A stretch of DNA of 64,000 bases from Zasmidium citrigriseum (GCA_002786025.1 NHNW01000004.1:744001-808000); one strand, 5' to 3'. Shown: positions 33,649 through 45,107, counted from the first letter of the stretch. Program-made: numbers and translations. Notes: a model not told the origin generated them from the letters alone.

Positions 33649-34218
33649 GCACCTCTAATAATGTGGCATGGAACGGCGTTGTGGTGTTGAAAAGAAGCGG
33701 GCCAAGGCTCTTGCTCGGGTGGGTGGATCATGGAAGCCGTTCCAATCGACGACATGTTGCGCGATTGCAGTCACGATGATGGGTTTGCTGGCGTTCAATA
33801 GGTTGCTTCTTTTTATTTCACTTGAATCAAATAGAGGTTCAGCATGCTCTACTACTATCTCTTCAGACGTACCTCTTCACTGTCTTTAAATGCCTCAGGT
33901 GGCAGCCACATTCCCAATGTGAAGCCCGCTTGCGTATACCGCCGCGTCATCAGGAGCGACACTGCAATCTCCAGCCCCTTGCTGGATGTTTGAAGAGACG
34001 CTTCGAAGAAGACGCCTTCTTACAAGGACGATAAGGATCTCATGATCATGGGACGAAGTGTTCTACTTGATTTCATCAGAAAACGATGCATGTAGACAAC
34101 GACCTCGCCTAGCCGTAGATCCATTTATTCGGTCGTGAACCTCACGTGTCCGTCTCTCAATCATACCAAACCCGGATCGTTTCTCATCACGTAGGCGGAT
34201 CCTCTCAAGCTGACCACA
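33649..34218. other. Intergenic, convergent gene ends
   Basis: About 570 bases between the pacC 3' end and the 3' end of the minus-strand regulator; no gene seen. Confidence 0.5.
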
Positions 34219-36235
34219 TCACAATGGACAAGACGACCTCTCACTCAACAGCAACGCATCCCACAATACCGCTGCCCCATGCGCGCACGCAATATCAGAC
34301 CACATGAACCTCTCAACCACCCTCTCAACGCCCATCCACGACTGCAAACGGACCTTACTCAACGTATACTGTAAAGCCAGCTCGAAGAACTTCCTCTCCG
34401 GCGACCGATAAGCAGCGATCCCAGCTACGAACAAACTCCATATGAGCAAGGGCGTCAAAGTCTGCTCCCAAGTTTTGTAGTTTGTCAGTTCTAGGAGTTG
34501 CCGTATGCGCCGAACGAGTTTGAGATGCCAGTTTGTTTGCGGCGGCATGCCGAAGACGACGGCTGTGGAGTAGAGGATTGCGGTGAGACGGCAGCATTCG
34601 TAGATCACGGGCGCTGCACTATCCTTCTCGATTTCTTCGAGTTCGTTCCAGCTGGGCAGGCTAAGGATGTTGTGTTGGACTGTGTTGCGTGCGTTGACGA
34701 GGCTGGTGTGATCGAGATTGCTGGGGGAGTGGCATTCAGCCAGGAGACGGTCGACGCTGCTGAGGAGGACGAGACAGTCGAGGGCAAAGGAGGGGAGGCC
34801 TTCGCTTGCGAGGGTGAGGAAGCCGATTCCTGGGATCTCTTCACCGAGGGTGGGTTGTTGGAGTTGAGTTAGAGCGGCGAGGACGCAGTCGTCTAGGCGC
34901 CAGATGCAGGGGAAAATGGGTTTGGAGATTGTGCGGCTGGCGCCGATCAGGTCTTGACTGTGGGTACGTGGGATTAGCATGTGAAGACTGGAAGTGAGCG
35001 ATGTGGCTTACTACGCAACCTGGACACCTAAGCCAGGCAATCTGAGTGCTTTCAAGCCTCCTCGACGAGCCGTGAGCGTAGCCAGTGCCCGAATGTGGTC
35101 GGTGAATCGATCCTCATCAACGCTCATCACTCGGCCGAACACATTGATCCAGTTCGCCGACGCCATGTGAGGTCTGAATGGCAGGATTGGATCTCCTTCG
35201 AGCTTATACCAGTCCAGGTCTGCCAACGTCACCAGCAGAATTGACAGTATCGCAAGCTCGACATCATCATCGGCGAGGTCGTTCAACAGGGCATTGAGCA
35301 AAGTTAGCAGCTTCCCTTTGTGGGAGATGATCTCTCGATTGCTGGATAGACAAAGTTCATTGCGTAGGACGTCTCGGTGGACAGCCGATGCTACTGTGAA
35401 GCCGTGGAAGACGATGGGTTGTTCGTAGAAGAGTCTCAGTCGGGATGATATGTCGAAGGGTTTTGAGTATTTGGGGAAGGTCAAGTTCAGTTCTGTTCTG
35501 CATGTCAACTCAACCCGGGTCATAGCCACCAAAATGTGTGGACTTACTGGTGTCGAGAGTCTGAGCAAGTATGGCTGGGGATGAGCAATCTAGTGTGCAA
35601 TTGTGCATAGCCCCTGGAAGTATTAGCTTGAGTCACCACACTGGCTGGGACAGCGAAACGAGAGAGATCGACTTGTTAAATCCGATGCCAAAGCTGCTTT
35701 CGACTTAAAGGCGGCTCTTTATATAGTGACCTGCATCTCTCCTGAAGTATCACTTACCAAGCACTGGAGAGAGGGTTCGCGCCGGTGGTTCGATATATTC
35801 GTGACGGAGTGGGTTTAAAGGGTCGTCCCCTGCGGCCTCCTCTTGAATCTCGACGTCCGGCTCTTCCAGCGTGGCAGAATGGGAGGTACTGGTGACTGGA
35901 TCATCGAGATCAAGAATCCTGTCAACTTCAAATGCTCCCAAAGCTGCGTCTTCACACCAGCCGAGATCTGTTGAATAACGGCTCGCCAACTTCGGCTGTC
36001 CAGAAGGCCGGGGCCCAGATCGACCAGCGCGATGTGCAGCGCCCTCAACATGACTACTTCCTTTGCTTGAATGCCTCTGCCTGTGAATTTTGGCGAGGTG
36101 GGTGTGGGCCAGCTGGTTGCCTCTTCTCTGCACCCGTGCCGAACCCGGGTTGACTGTAATGAATTGAAACTCGTTTCTCGCACGTTGACTCCGCCCCTTT
36201 GGAGATCCCTCTTTGCTAGGTTTAGATTCGGCCAT
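34219..36235 (-). CDS. Fungal-specific transcription-factor-domain protein without a visible zinc cluster
   Basis: Four minus-strand exons, 36235-35758, 35613-35548, 35492-35015 and 34957-34219, encode 586 residues. Donors are GTAAGT, GTAAGT and GTAGTA; the first and third introns have CTAATAC/CTAATCC branch sites. The head RNEFQFITVNPGSARVQRRG is the hallmark of a large fungal family in which a short basic segment precedes the fungal-specific regulatory domain; the helical body (LLTLLNALLNDLADDDVELA, then WINVFGRVMSVDEDRFTDHI with the GGLKALRLPG loop) fits this. No Zn2Cys6 cluster is present in any exon or upstream in frame. Such proteins are usually annotated as transcription factors but DNA binding is not shown here. 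The tiny 66-nt exon 2 is supported by frame and splice signals only. Confidence 0.78.
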
Positions 36236-37359
36236 TCGTGGAAGACGTCCAAAGGCTCCAACCGTGCTGATTCTAATGCCGACTAAGCAGCAGAAAGGTC
36301 GTGCAGTGTTGGGATTCTGTGCGCGTACTGGAGCCTCAAGTCTCAAGGCCGGATGCCGTGGCGCACAGCTCGGGTGAGTTATGCGGAGGACTTCGGGGAG
36401 ATGAGCACATGTTGTAGCTTGATAGCTCATGCACGTCGTCAAGCCAGGCCAATCGCTTAGCGTCCTGCTGATCCTATTTCGAGCCCATTTACTCAGTCCT
36501 TGCTAAGCAGCGCCAGAATGAGTTTCAAGAAGCGTAGTCAGGCTCTCCAGTTGTCAGATTCGTGTTTCTCGGTCGTGAGTCTTCAAGTCGATGAACATGA
36601 AGAACAGTTCCAGGCTGACGAATGAAACAATGTTCACAATCAAGCGCATCGGCACCCGTAACACTGGTCATAGCCACCACAATGAGTCCTTGTGGCGAGT
36701 CAAGACCGATGAATCGGTCAAAAGCGTCGAAAATCAAGCAAGAGCCTAAATCGACAAGTGTTTGGCCAGAATCAGGTCTGGCGAAGGCTATCTCGAGATG
36801 CGTTGCATAGCACCGAGCTATTCAAGAGAGTCACCGTCTGTCTATGTTGGTACGATATGGCCAAATGAGAGGTCCTTCGTTCTCTTCAGATATTGGGCAA
36901 TACAGGTCTGAGATCGCACGTGGGATCCGCCGCCAGAGTCGCAGAGCTTATTAGTGCATCGTTAGCGCAGTTTCGAGTGAATGTCTGGCTTTTTTTGGGT
37001 TCGGCTTGATTAAGAACACCCTTTCCAGTCGAGGGCCTTAGAGTAACACTTGCAGTGATACCGACAATCGCTCGTCGTTGGAGGACGGAGACGAGGCCGT
37101 TGTCCCCACGTGATTGGGGTGATACATCTCCACCTGTGCAGGGATTGTTAGCATCACTGCAACATCACTCCATCGCGTATGTGCGCGTACTCATGTGTCG
37201 TAATTCTGCAGCGCTTCTGACGGCGATGGAGCTCAATTAACCTCAATAGAAACAAGTTGGCTGGGTCAGTATTGTCCTCGTCTTTCAAAGTTCTCACATA
37301 TCTCTCATCGACCTTCAGCGGTGATTCTTTCGTCGAGGAATTCCTGTCCAGTCTTCAAT
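36236..37359. promoter_or_regulatory. Divergent intergenic region
   Basis: About 1.1 kb between the divergent regulator and the small-protein gene; short frames only, nothing else supported. Confidence 0.45.
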
Positions 37360-37848
37360 ATGACCGATCCAAAGACGCCATCGCCCAAGCCAACGGGAAC
37401 TTTCAATCCAGGAATCAAAAGAGTCGGTGGATTTTTGGCAGCGGCGGGAGCAGCTGGCATGCTCATCATGGCGAATTCGTCCAAGAAGACAACCACGAAG
37501 TACGACTTGATTGCACTGTGAGAGGGCAATGGCTGACTGTGACAGCAATCCCGTGGAGACGGCCGCAACGCAGAACGTTTCGAATCGATTTAGCTCAGGA
37601 GGTGCAAAGGGCCAATACACGCCGGGCGTGGCGACGCCTCGGAATAGTGCAGAGAATGTGTCGTCGCCAGTGGCGGACGAGCATCAGAAGGACGCATTGG
37701 CTCGGGATCACCTGAAATCAAAACAGTACAACTTCCATGATCAAAGCGTATGTTCATGAGGCGGTGTTCTCTTCGTGTCTTTGCTGACGGTCTTCCCAAG
37801 GATACGACGTTAGGAAGCCCACCTACCAATCCAAAGGCGTCAGCATGA
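37360..37848 (+). CDS. Small hypothetical protein with one membrane segment
   Basis: Proposed exons 37360-37499, 37546-37747 and 37801-37848 encode 129 residues. The second intron is strong (GTATGT, branch GCTGACGG, CCCAAG, phase 0). The first intron shares branch GGCTGAC and acceptor ACAG at 37545; its donor is either GTACGA at 37500 (46 nt) or GTGAGA at 37518 (28 nt, probably too short); both keep the frame. The protein has a Pro/Thr-rich head, one hydrophobic segment (GGFLAAAGAAGMLIMA) and a polar tail that includes KGQYTPGVATPRNSAENVSS. One membrane segment preceded by basic residues would suit a small mitochondrial or ER membrane protein, but no family was recognised. Confidence 0.55.
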
Positions 37849-38636
37849 TCGAGTAGCTTGAAAGAGGCGTTGTAATATATGGGAAGAGCAGTTGAGTAGC
37901 TGGCAGATGCCACGCGAAGAAGAAATCTCAGAGACTTATAGATAGGAGTCAATCTTTTCATATTCCGCGTGGAACGGGCTACCGTGTAGTCCCTTTCTAG
38001 GAGGCATTCGTGCTCCTGGTCAAGCGTGGGAGATGTCCAATGTCCTGTCGTTTCCACCTGTTCATCCGGATATGCTTTGATCTCGGCCTGTGATGCTTCC
38101 TTCGGCGTTGTAGCGCGGCTCTCATAGATGCACGTACACGATGCGAATGAAAGATTGGTGACGAAGACTGGATGGATGTGTTGTTCTCACCATGATGGCT
38201 TCCAAGTTTCCTTTTCTCGTTGCACCGACAGTCTGGTTCCACTAGCCACGCGGATCTGGCCGTGATCGACGCGGGCCGCAGTGGCTTGTGCGGGTCCACA
38301 TGTTCAGGAACGTGAGACCACGGAGAGGCGACACAGCGAAGACAACAACGAGAGACTCACTGACGAGGCGGCGACGAAGCAATATCATTCTCGAAGCGAC
38401 CGAGGACAGTTTTTGTACGACCGCGCGCCGTGGGCTTCGCCAAAGTCCTTGTCCAGCCGACTGACCAACCATCCCCTCCTCCACGTGCTACCTCGCCATG
38501 GGGGATTACCACAGCAGGTATACCCAGAAGATGATTTGATACGCCGGACCCCTTCGTCTCCGAATACCGCTTGTAAAGCCTGGCCCTGAATTTTCGGAAT
38601 CGCTGCTCCTCGATCTCCCTGTCCAACTCTCCAACG
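37849..38636. other. Intergenic, no gene seen
   Basis: About 790 bases upstream of the Sgf11-like gene; overlapping short frames on both strands lack coding character. Confidence 0.45.
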
Positions 38637-39758
38637 ATGTCGCAGTCCGGCGAGGCATCACTGGCGCAGATCGCGCAGAAGATACTTGAGGATGCCCTCC
38701 AGAACATCATCCACGACATCGTGATACACCGGCATCGTGAGCACAAGATGCTTCTCGCCTCCCTCGATTCGCAGACGAAACTGCCGCATTGCGAAACATG
38801 CAACCTGCCGCAAATGCTCGACCCACCCCTGGCGCCAAAGGTTCGCGGTGCAGCCTCAGACCCGCCAGCGAACACGAATTACTGCGATCGCAAACCTTGG
38901 GCGAGAAAACCTGGTCACGATATCTACGGCAACCCTTTCCTCAAATCTGATGTTACTGGCAGACCGTTGACGAAGAAAGAGCGAGAGGCACAGAAGAACA
39001 GCAAGAAGGAAGACGGCACACCGGCGAGCGAAGACGCAAACGCAGAGGGAACTGGTCCGCCGTCGCCTACGGAAGAGAACGACAACAAAGACAAGGGCAA
39101 GCTGGAGAAGGGTGAGAAGAAGGCGAGCAAGATTGACGAGAAGTTGAAGAAGGGCGAATATGTACCATGGCATACATGCCCCAGTTGTAAGCGCAGTCTG
39201 CTTATCACGCGGTTTGCGAAACATCTGGAACAGTGCATGGGCTTGAGTGGGCGCGCGGCTAGTAGGAACGCCATGGCTAAGATGAATGGTACACCGTCCG
39301 GCTCTAGAGGAGGCACACCAAACCCAAGTCAAGAAGGCAAGGACAACAACGGCGAGGAAGAAGAGGACGACCTTGCAGTCAAGGGTCCTGGCGGTGTTCG
39401 TAAAAAGCTGTTGAAGAAAGGTCTGAAGGACAAAGTGAAGAAGGAGAAGGCTGGTGCAGGCGCGAATGGCAAAGTTCCCAAGAGTCTTGCGGCGAAACGA
39501 CCGCCAAATGCTACGACTTCTGGCAATGGCCCGGCATCGCGGTCTTCTCCAGCTCCATCGTCTGTCGGAGATGGCAAGCGAGATAGAGATGAGCTGGGCG
39601 ACGACGATGACGACGAGATCCATGTGAAGAAGAGGCAAAAACTACAGAGAGTGGGCAGTACTGCCAGCATACTCTCACAAAGCACCACCGCCCCGGACAT
39701 GGAACGGCAGGAGAGCAATGACGGCAGCTTCATCGATGGGAGCATTGCTGAAGACTGA
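38637..39758 (+). CDS. SGF11: SAGA deubiquitinase-module subunit Sgf11
   Basis: An intron-free frame of 373 residues. The N-terminal helix SLAQIAQKILEDALQNIIHD corresponds to the Sgf11 helix that packs against Sus1 and Ubp8. A C2HC finger follows near residue 180: HTCPSCKRSLLITRFAKHLE then QCMGLSGRAASRNAMAKM, the form found in filamentous fungi. A Cys pair (CETCNLPQ) and KPGHDIYGNPF lie between them. The tail is Lys-rich and then acidic (GDDDDDEIHVKKRQ), probably nuclear localisation. By family it anchors the deubiquitinating module that removes ubiquitin from histone H2B during transcription. The protein is much longer than yeast Sgf11, as is usual in filamentous ascomycetes. Confidence 0.85.
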   Translation: MSQSGEASLAQIAQKILEDALQNIIHDIVIHRHREHKMLLASLDSQTKLPHCETCNLPQMLDPPLAPKVRGAASDPPANTNYCDRKPWARKPGHDIYGNPFLKSDVTGRPLTKKEREAQKNSKKEDGTPASEDANAEGTGPPSPTEENDNKDKGKLEKGEKKASKIDEKLKKGEYVPWHTCPSCKRSLLITRFAKHLEQCMGLSGRAASRNAMAKMNGTPSGSRGGTPNPSQEGKDNNGEEEEDDLAVKGPGGVRKKLLKKGLKDKVKKEKAGAGANGKVPKSLAAKRPPNATTSGNGPASRSSPAPSSVGDGKRDRDELGDDDDDEIHVKKRQKLQRVGSTASILSQSTTAPDMERQESNDGSFIDGSIAED

Positions 39759-40234
39759 GCCAAGGAGAGAGGATGTCTCCTGGTCGCATACGCCTGAGTT
39801 GGCTGATGGAGTTACATGGGTTGGGATTGATGCCTCGTTCTGGGACCCGGCATAGCATGGCGTTGGTATAACAGCACCGCCTGTAGCATTATTACTGAAG
39901 GTAAAACTTCACAGCTTCAATTGACGACTGCACTGCTGTTCGGACATTGCTACTCGAACTGACAGTCATCACTGCATTGCTGACTAGGACGATCGAACGA
40001 CTATGGCTGCTAGTACGCTTCGAGTAGCAGGTCAAATGTACTCCTTGTGATTGGTCAATGTGGCTGTGCAGCACGGACTGCAAGATGATGCCTGCACAAC
40101 ATCGTCATCACAGACTCGTCGCGTGCATCGTACGAGACCAAGAAGCGCGTCTCTCTTCCTCGTATTTTATTGATGCGCCTCCCATAAGTCGACAATCCAC
40201 TCAAACTTCCACGACTCAGCAGACTTCGCCCAAC
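39759..40234. other. Intergenic, no gene seen
   Basis: About 475 bases between two plus-strand genes; it must include the ERG24 promoter. No sterol-response element was identified. Confidence 0.45.
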
Positions 40235-41828
40235 ATGCCGCCCAAACGCGCGACCAAGAAAGCAACTCCCGCAGCAGAAGAAGAACCACATGGCTACGAA
40301 TTCGGCGGGCCGTACGTTCTGCAAAACAATTCATTCTCATACCTATGCTAACAATTCAATTGCAGAATTGGCGCATCCCTGATATCCTTCGGCCTTCCTA
40401 TAGGATGCTACGCCTTCAGCTTCCTTTGCAACGACGTGACTGGATGTCCGGCTCCTTCGCTTCTGCATCCCAGCAAGCTCTTCACTCCTACGCCTTTGAC
40501 CAATGAGTCTGGTCGGGAACATGCTTTGGCGACTCTGAAGGCTGAGGTCGGATGGCCTGGATTCGCGGGCTTGATCAATCTCGAGGCTGTGCTTGGCATT
40601 ATGGGCTGGTATGGCCTCAGCTTCTTGCTCTATGTCTTGCTGCCAGCGCAAGAGGTGCAAGGAACTGAGTTGAAGACCGGTGGGAGACTGAACTACAGAT
40701 TCAACAGTATGTTCAGCACGAATATCCCCATTCATGAGCGGGCGCTGACAGACCGCAGCTTTTCTTACCGCTGTCACAATCCTTATCGTTTGTGCCGCCG
40801 GAACCGTCGTCCAAGGCGCGAACTTTCCAGTCTGGACCTTCATCGATCGCAACTACATTCAATTGCTCACCAGCAGCATAATCATCTCCTACGCCCTAGC
40901 GATATTTGTCTACATCAAGTCGTTCGAGGTCAAGCATGGGAACAAAGACAAGCGCGAACTCGCGCCTGGAGGCCACAGCGGTAACATGCTGTACGACTGG
41001 TACATCGGCCGTGAGCTCAATCCTCGCGTGACTTTACCTATCGTTGGCGAGATCGACATCAAAAGTTTCATGGAGCTGCGACCTGGCATGATCGGATGGA
41101 TTGTCCTCAATTTGGCGTTCATGGCCAAGCAGTACAGGTCGTATGGCTATGTGACCGATTCCATGGTCATGGTTGTTTTTGGCCAGGCTCTATATGTCCT
41201 CGATGCGCTCTGGATGGAACCAGCGATCCTCACAACGATCGATCTTACCACTGACGGATTCGGCTTCATGCTGTCATTCGGTGACCTTGTCTGGGTGCCG
41301 TTCATCTACTCGATCCAGGCCCGCTACCTCAGCGTGCACCCTGTCATGCTCGGACCTTTGTACGTTGCGGCAATTCTTGGTGTGGCTCTCTTCGGCTACT
41401 ATATCTTCCGCGCCAGCAACAGCGAGAAGAACCGCTTCCGAACCAACCCCAATGATCCCAGCGTCGCACACTTGGAATACATTGAGACCGACACTGGCTC
41501 TCGACTGCTCACGACCGGCTGGTGGGGAACGGCACGCCACATCAACTACCTGGGTGACTGGATCATGAGCTGGGCATACTGTCTCCCGACATTGGCAGCA
41601 GGATACAAGCTTACTCCAAGCATTATGTACCCTGGCACCAGGCTTGTGACCACGGACGGTATGAAGGGCGCCGCCATTCCGATCACCTATTTCTATATGC
41701 TGTACTTTGCCATCTTGCTCATTCACCGCGAGATGCGTGATGAGGCGAAGTGCCGACGCAAGTACGGAAAGCATTGGGAGGAGTACTGTGAGAAGGTCAA
41801 ATACAGAATCCTGCCAGGTGTGTACTAG
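40235..41828 (+). CDS. ERG24: Delta(14)-sterol reductase (ERG24 type)
   Basis: Exons 40235-40311, 40366-40706 and 40759-41828 encode 495 residues; introns of 54 nt (branch GCTAACA) and 52 nt (branch CTGACAG). The protein is multi-pass. The sterol-reductase signature is complete: LLTTGWWGTARHINYLGDW and, at the end, HREMRDEAKCRRKYGKHWEE followed by YCEKVKYRILPGVY. The block RELNPRVTLPIVGEIDIKSF then MELRPGMIGWIVLNLAF distinguishes ERG24 (C-14 reductase) from ERG4. It reduces the C14=C15 double bond left by CYP51 in ergosterol synthesis, in the ER, using NADPH; it is the target class of morpholine fungicides. Confidence 0.93.
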
Positions 41829-42237
41829 TCGGTGGATCGATGTGTAGTGACAACCTTGAAATTTTGTTAGCTGTGATACCCGCAGTTTTAATACCAGACA
41901 ATACATGATATTGAACGTCAAGTTTGCGTTCGGCGACATTTTAAGAATTGATTCATGGCTGCTACTGTCTTCGTCCTGGTGCGGTCTACCGGAGACTTTT
42001 GACATGGGTGGAGACGACTCGGGAGCTTCCCTTTGTACCTGCATCAAACTCTCCATCAACGTCTTCTCATCGACATATATACTCTTGCTCTTCATCTATC
42101 GTGCCTCTCGAATTAACCCATTCCATCCGACCTCAAACACGAACGCCTGCCTCACTTGGCTCTACATCACCGCCAATCGACCCCGCTTCGACTTGCGCAA
42201 GAACTGGGAAGCTCTCCCGACCACTTGATATGTCACA
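41829..42237. other. Intergenic, no gene seen
   Basis: About 410 bases; 3' flank of ERG24 and promoter of the methyltransferase gene. Confidence 0.45.
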
Positions 42238-43343
42238 ATGAGCGCCTTCACGGAAGCCAACCGAAAGGCCTTCGAGTAAGTCAAACCATATGTCAATCTT
42301 AGGAAACCTCACTCATTCCCATGCCGCGACCTCTCCGCCTCCTACAACAGCAAACCGTGGCAAATCAAACTCGCCAACCAAGTCGCCACAGCCCTCCAAG
42401 CCCGCAAAGACTGGCTCGGAGCCCAATGGATCGATCCCTCCGAACCAGCAGGCAAACGAGATGTCCGCCTCCTCGACTACGCCTGCGGCACAGGCGCCAT
42501 CACCAAAGCCCTAGGCCCCTACGTCAACACCATCCGCGGAATCGACATCAGCGAAAACATGGTGGCGAAGTATAACGAAACCGCACGCTCCTCAGGCCTC
42601 TCTGAAGACCAAGCCCACGCTGTCGTAGGAGATCTCTGCGGCGAAACCGTCCCCGAACATCTAAAGAGTGCTGAATGGCACGACTTCGACATCGCAGTCA
42701 TCGGTCTCGGATTCCATCACATGGAAAACCCGGACCTGGCCATAAAACGCCTCGCCGAACGTCTCAAGCCCTCCACGGGCGTCCTCGTCATCATCGACTT
42801 CTTACCTTTCGATCATAAAAAAGATCACGATTCGAAGGGCGAGGAGGGCCAGTTCCCGGAGATGAAACATACGATTAAACATAATGGGTTTACGGGCGAG
42901 AGGATGAGGGATTTGTACCAGGCGGCGGGGTTTGAGGATTTTGATGTTGTGAGTTTGAGGGAGCCGGCGGTTATGGAGTTGAAAGATGGGACGGTGCATC
43001 GGACGTTGTTTTTCGCGAAGGGGAGGAGGCCGGGTACGGTACGTTCTGATTTGTAGAACCCTTTATGAATGCAGACGTCTCTTTGCTGTCAGCCGCGTTT
43101 TTCCTGTTTGATGGGGACCATGTTCTGACGTTTTGGCAGGCCTGGCAGAAGTTCTCGGGTTGGGTGGGTAGTATGCAGGATTGGGCGGCTGGGACGGTGA
43201 ACATGACAAGGACGGATCAGAATCAATGGGATCCGGGGTTCAATAAGGGGGAGCAGAAGGTGTGGGATGTTGGGAAGAGAAAGGAGGAGACTTATGATGC
43301 CGTGGGGCAGAATGCTCCGAAGAAGGCGTGGAATGGATTCTAG
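42238..43343 (+). CDS. SAM-dependent methyltransferase (class I)
   Basis: Exon 1 is 42238-42275, the last exon 43140-43343, with the main exon ending at 43038 (101-nt intron GTACGT, branch TTCTGACG, GGCAG). The SAM-binding motif I is RLLDYACGTGAITKALGP, followed by the acidic strand IRGIDISENMVAKYNE; later strands are IAVIGLGFHHMENPDLA and VLVIIDFLPFDHKK. These resemble fungal UbiE-like methyltransferases of unknown substrate. The first intron is problematic: donor GTAAGT at 42276 has only two in-frame acceptors, 42302 (27 nt; keeps the conserved DLSASYNSKPW motif but adds eight residues, 325 residues in all) or 42350 (75 nt with a good pyrimidine tract; deletes part of that motif). The C-terminal exon (AWQKFSGWVGSMQDW) is clearly coding. 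Confidence 0.78.
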
Positions 43344-43412
43344 ATCTCGTTATGCAATAGTCACGTCGTTCGTAGACAGTTAAGATTCCATATTCGAAGT
43401 TCATGATGACGA

Positions 43413-45107
43413 TCATCCACATGGATGCTCTTCCTCACCGAGAGGATTGTCTACAGGTTGATTACCGTAGACTCCACCGTCGAGGATCCATTGCTCATTA
43501 TCTTCATCCATCTGCACCCGCCGCCAGGTGCTTTTCTTCTCTCGAACTGCCGCTTTGCCCTTGTCTTCTCTCGCAGTCGGCCGGATCAAACCTGATGCAA
43601 GAGGGTTATTGCTGAAAGCTCCACCGCCAGTTGTAGATACTGGTGCTTGATAGTCGCCTTCTTGTTCGTCTTCTGCTGGAACATCAAAGTCCGGCTTCTC
43701 GACATCGGCCATCTTCCGCACGACTCTGCCGCCTTTGAGGTCAATGCTTGCGACGACTCGCCGCTTCTCGTAGTCTGGCCTTGCGTTCCATTCCATCTCA
43801 CGCAAAACCTTTTGCTGTTTCTTCAACTGCCGTGCTCGTTCCTCAGGGCTTGCCCACATGTTGGTACCAGCAGTCGGGATGTCATAATCAGCCGCTTCAT
43901 CATGGATCTGAGTACGCCGAGCATTGTTCGCCTGGAAGCCCAAAAGCTTGTCTCTGTGGGCTTTCGCCTTTGCGCTGGCTTCGTCGTCTGAGCCTGCTGG
44001 CGTTGCGGGTTGTGAAGAAAGCGGAGATGATCTCGCAGATGATGCTTGTGCCAGAAAGTCTCGACCAGTGTAAGCCTTGGCCTTTCCTTGAGCTACATCG
44101 GCTCGCTTGTGGGCGGCGTTGTTCACTTTCATCCTCTCCTCTCCGCGCTCATCTTTGAGGACTCTGAGTACTTTCTGAATCTCTTCCGAGCTCAGCAGTT
44201 GTGATCCACAGAAAGTGCATGGACCGAGCCCTTCCTTGACACAGATGATCTTCCCGCAACTCATGCAATTGGGTGCCATGTCTAACAGTGGGTGTCTGGT
44301 AGCCATGCAATTGCATTTGCGCTTGTCGTTATCTGCTGCAGATGTTGCCGATAGAGATGGGTTCGTTTGCATCTCCAAGCTACGAATGGCAGAGTCAAGG
44401 TCCGAGAGAGCAGTCGAAGCGCCATGCATCGCAGTGCCTCCAGAGATATTGACCTTTGCAGCCTTTGGCGCTGGCGAAGATGTTCGAGAGGACTGCGCAG
44501 AAGCTTTTGCGGAAGAAGGCTGCTTGCGGGAGAGCGAATCCGATATCAGTGGTCCAGATGCCGATGGTGGCGGCTTCGATGTAATGGGCTGAGTCGTTGG
44601 CGCAGCATTTTCTGTAATCAGAGGCATTTGGGTCGCATCAGGAGTCTGCTTTAGTGCTAGGTTGTCGGCGACTTGGTCCTTGTGCTTTTGGCGATCTCGA
44701 GAAGAGCTTGGCATGTAGTCTTCCACTGCGCCTTTTACATAGCCTCCCGAGACATTTCCATAAGAGTCTAGCTGACGAGCCGGCAAAGCGTGAATGTTTG
44801 CTTTCTTCTTCTGCGGGCGTCTGCCTGCTCTCGGCACTTCTGAGGCTGAAGATGCTGGGGCGGGATTGATGGGCTGGGACTGCGAGCTGGATTTCGACGA
44901 AGCGGGCGCATTTTGTCTCCTCAAGTTGAAGCTCGAAATGAACTCAAGGCTCTTTGCATCATCGCCGAGCAAATTCTTAAGGTGTTCTGCTGCCGAGTCC
45001 TTCGGCAAGGTGTCGGTATATTGAATGACTTGCTTCAAAGAGTCATCGTCCAGTGGAAGAAGCTGCTGCAAACGGGGAAGTGCCCATGTTTCTAGCGGCG
45101 ATCCCAT
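43413..45107 (-). CDS. RQT4: Rqt4/TRIP4 (ASC-1) homologue
   Basis: An intron-free frame of 564 residues; the open frame begins at 45113 but the first ATG is 45107. The core is a C2HC5-type zinc finger (about residues 280-320): KCNCMATRHPLLDMAPNCMS then CGKIICVKEGLGPCTFCG, the signature of activating signal cointegrator 1 (TRIP4) and yeast Rqt4. Low-complexity Ser/Pro sequence and a basic region flank it; NMWASPEERARQLKKQQKVL in the C-terminal half is another family block. By family it belongs to the ribosome-quality-control trigger complex that splits collided ribosomes. Its 3' end faces the methyltransferase gene with 69 bases between, and its start is divergent from the DUF2461-like gene. 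Confidence 0.9.
   Translation of the reverse strand: MGSPLETWALPRLQQLLPLDDDSLKQVIQYTDTLPKDSAAEHLKNLLGDDAKSLEFISSFNLRRQNAPASSKSSSQSQPINPAPASSASEVPRAGRRPQKKKANIHALPARQLDSYGNVSGGYVKGAVEDYMPSSSRDRQKHKDQVADNLALKQTPDATQMPLITENAAPTTQPITSKPPPSASGPLISDSLSRKQPSSAKASAQSSRTSSPAPKAAKVNISGGTAMHGASTALSDLDSAIRSLEMQTNPSLSATSAADNDKRKCNCMATRHPLLDMAPNCMSCGKIICVKEGLGPCTFCGSQLLSSEEIQKVLRVLKDERGEERMKVNNAAHKRADVAQGKAKAYTGRDFLAQASSARSSPLSSQPATPAGSDDEASAKAKAHRDKLLGFQANNARRTQIHDEAADYDIPTAGTNMWASPEERARQLKKQQKVLREMEWNARPDYEKRRVVASIDLKGGRVVRKMADVEKPDFDVPAEDEQEGDYQAPVSTTGGGAFSNNPLASGLIRPTAREDKGKAAVREKKSTWRRVQMDEDNEQWILDGGVYGNQPVDNPLGEEEHPCG

Noticed and set aside
37518..37545. A 28-nt intron (GTGAGA..ACAG)
   Set aside because: A 46-nt intron using donor GTACGA at 37500 and the same acceptor also keeps the frame and has a normal length.
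38856..39638. Minus-strand open frame of 260 codons
   Set aside because: Antisense to the Sgf11 gene, which has a clear zinc finger and helix; the minus-strand product is a reflection of Lys/Glu-rich codons.
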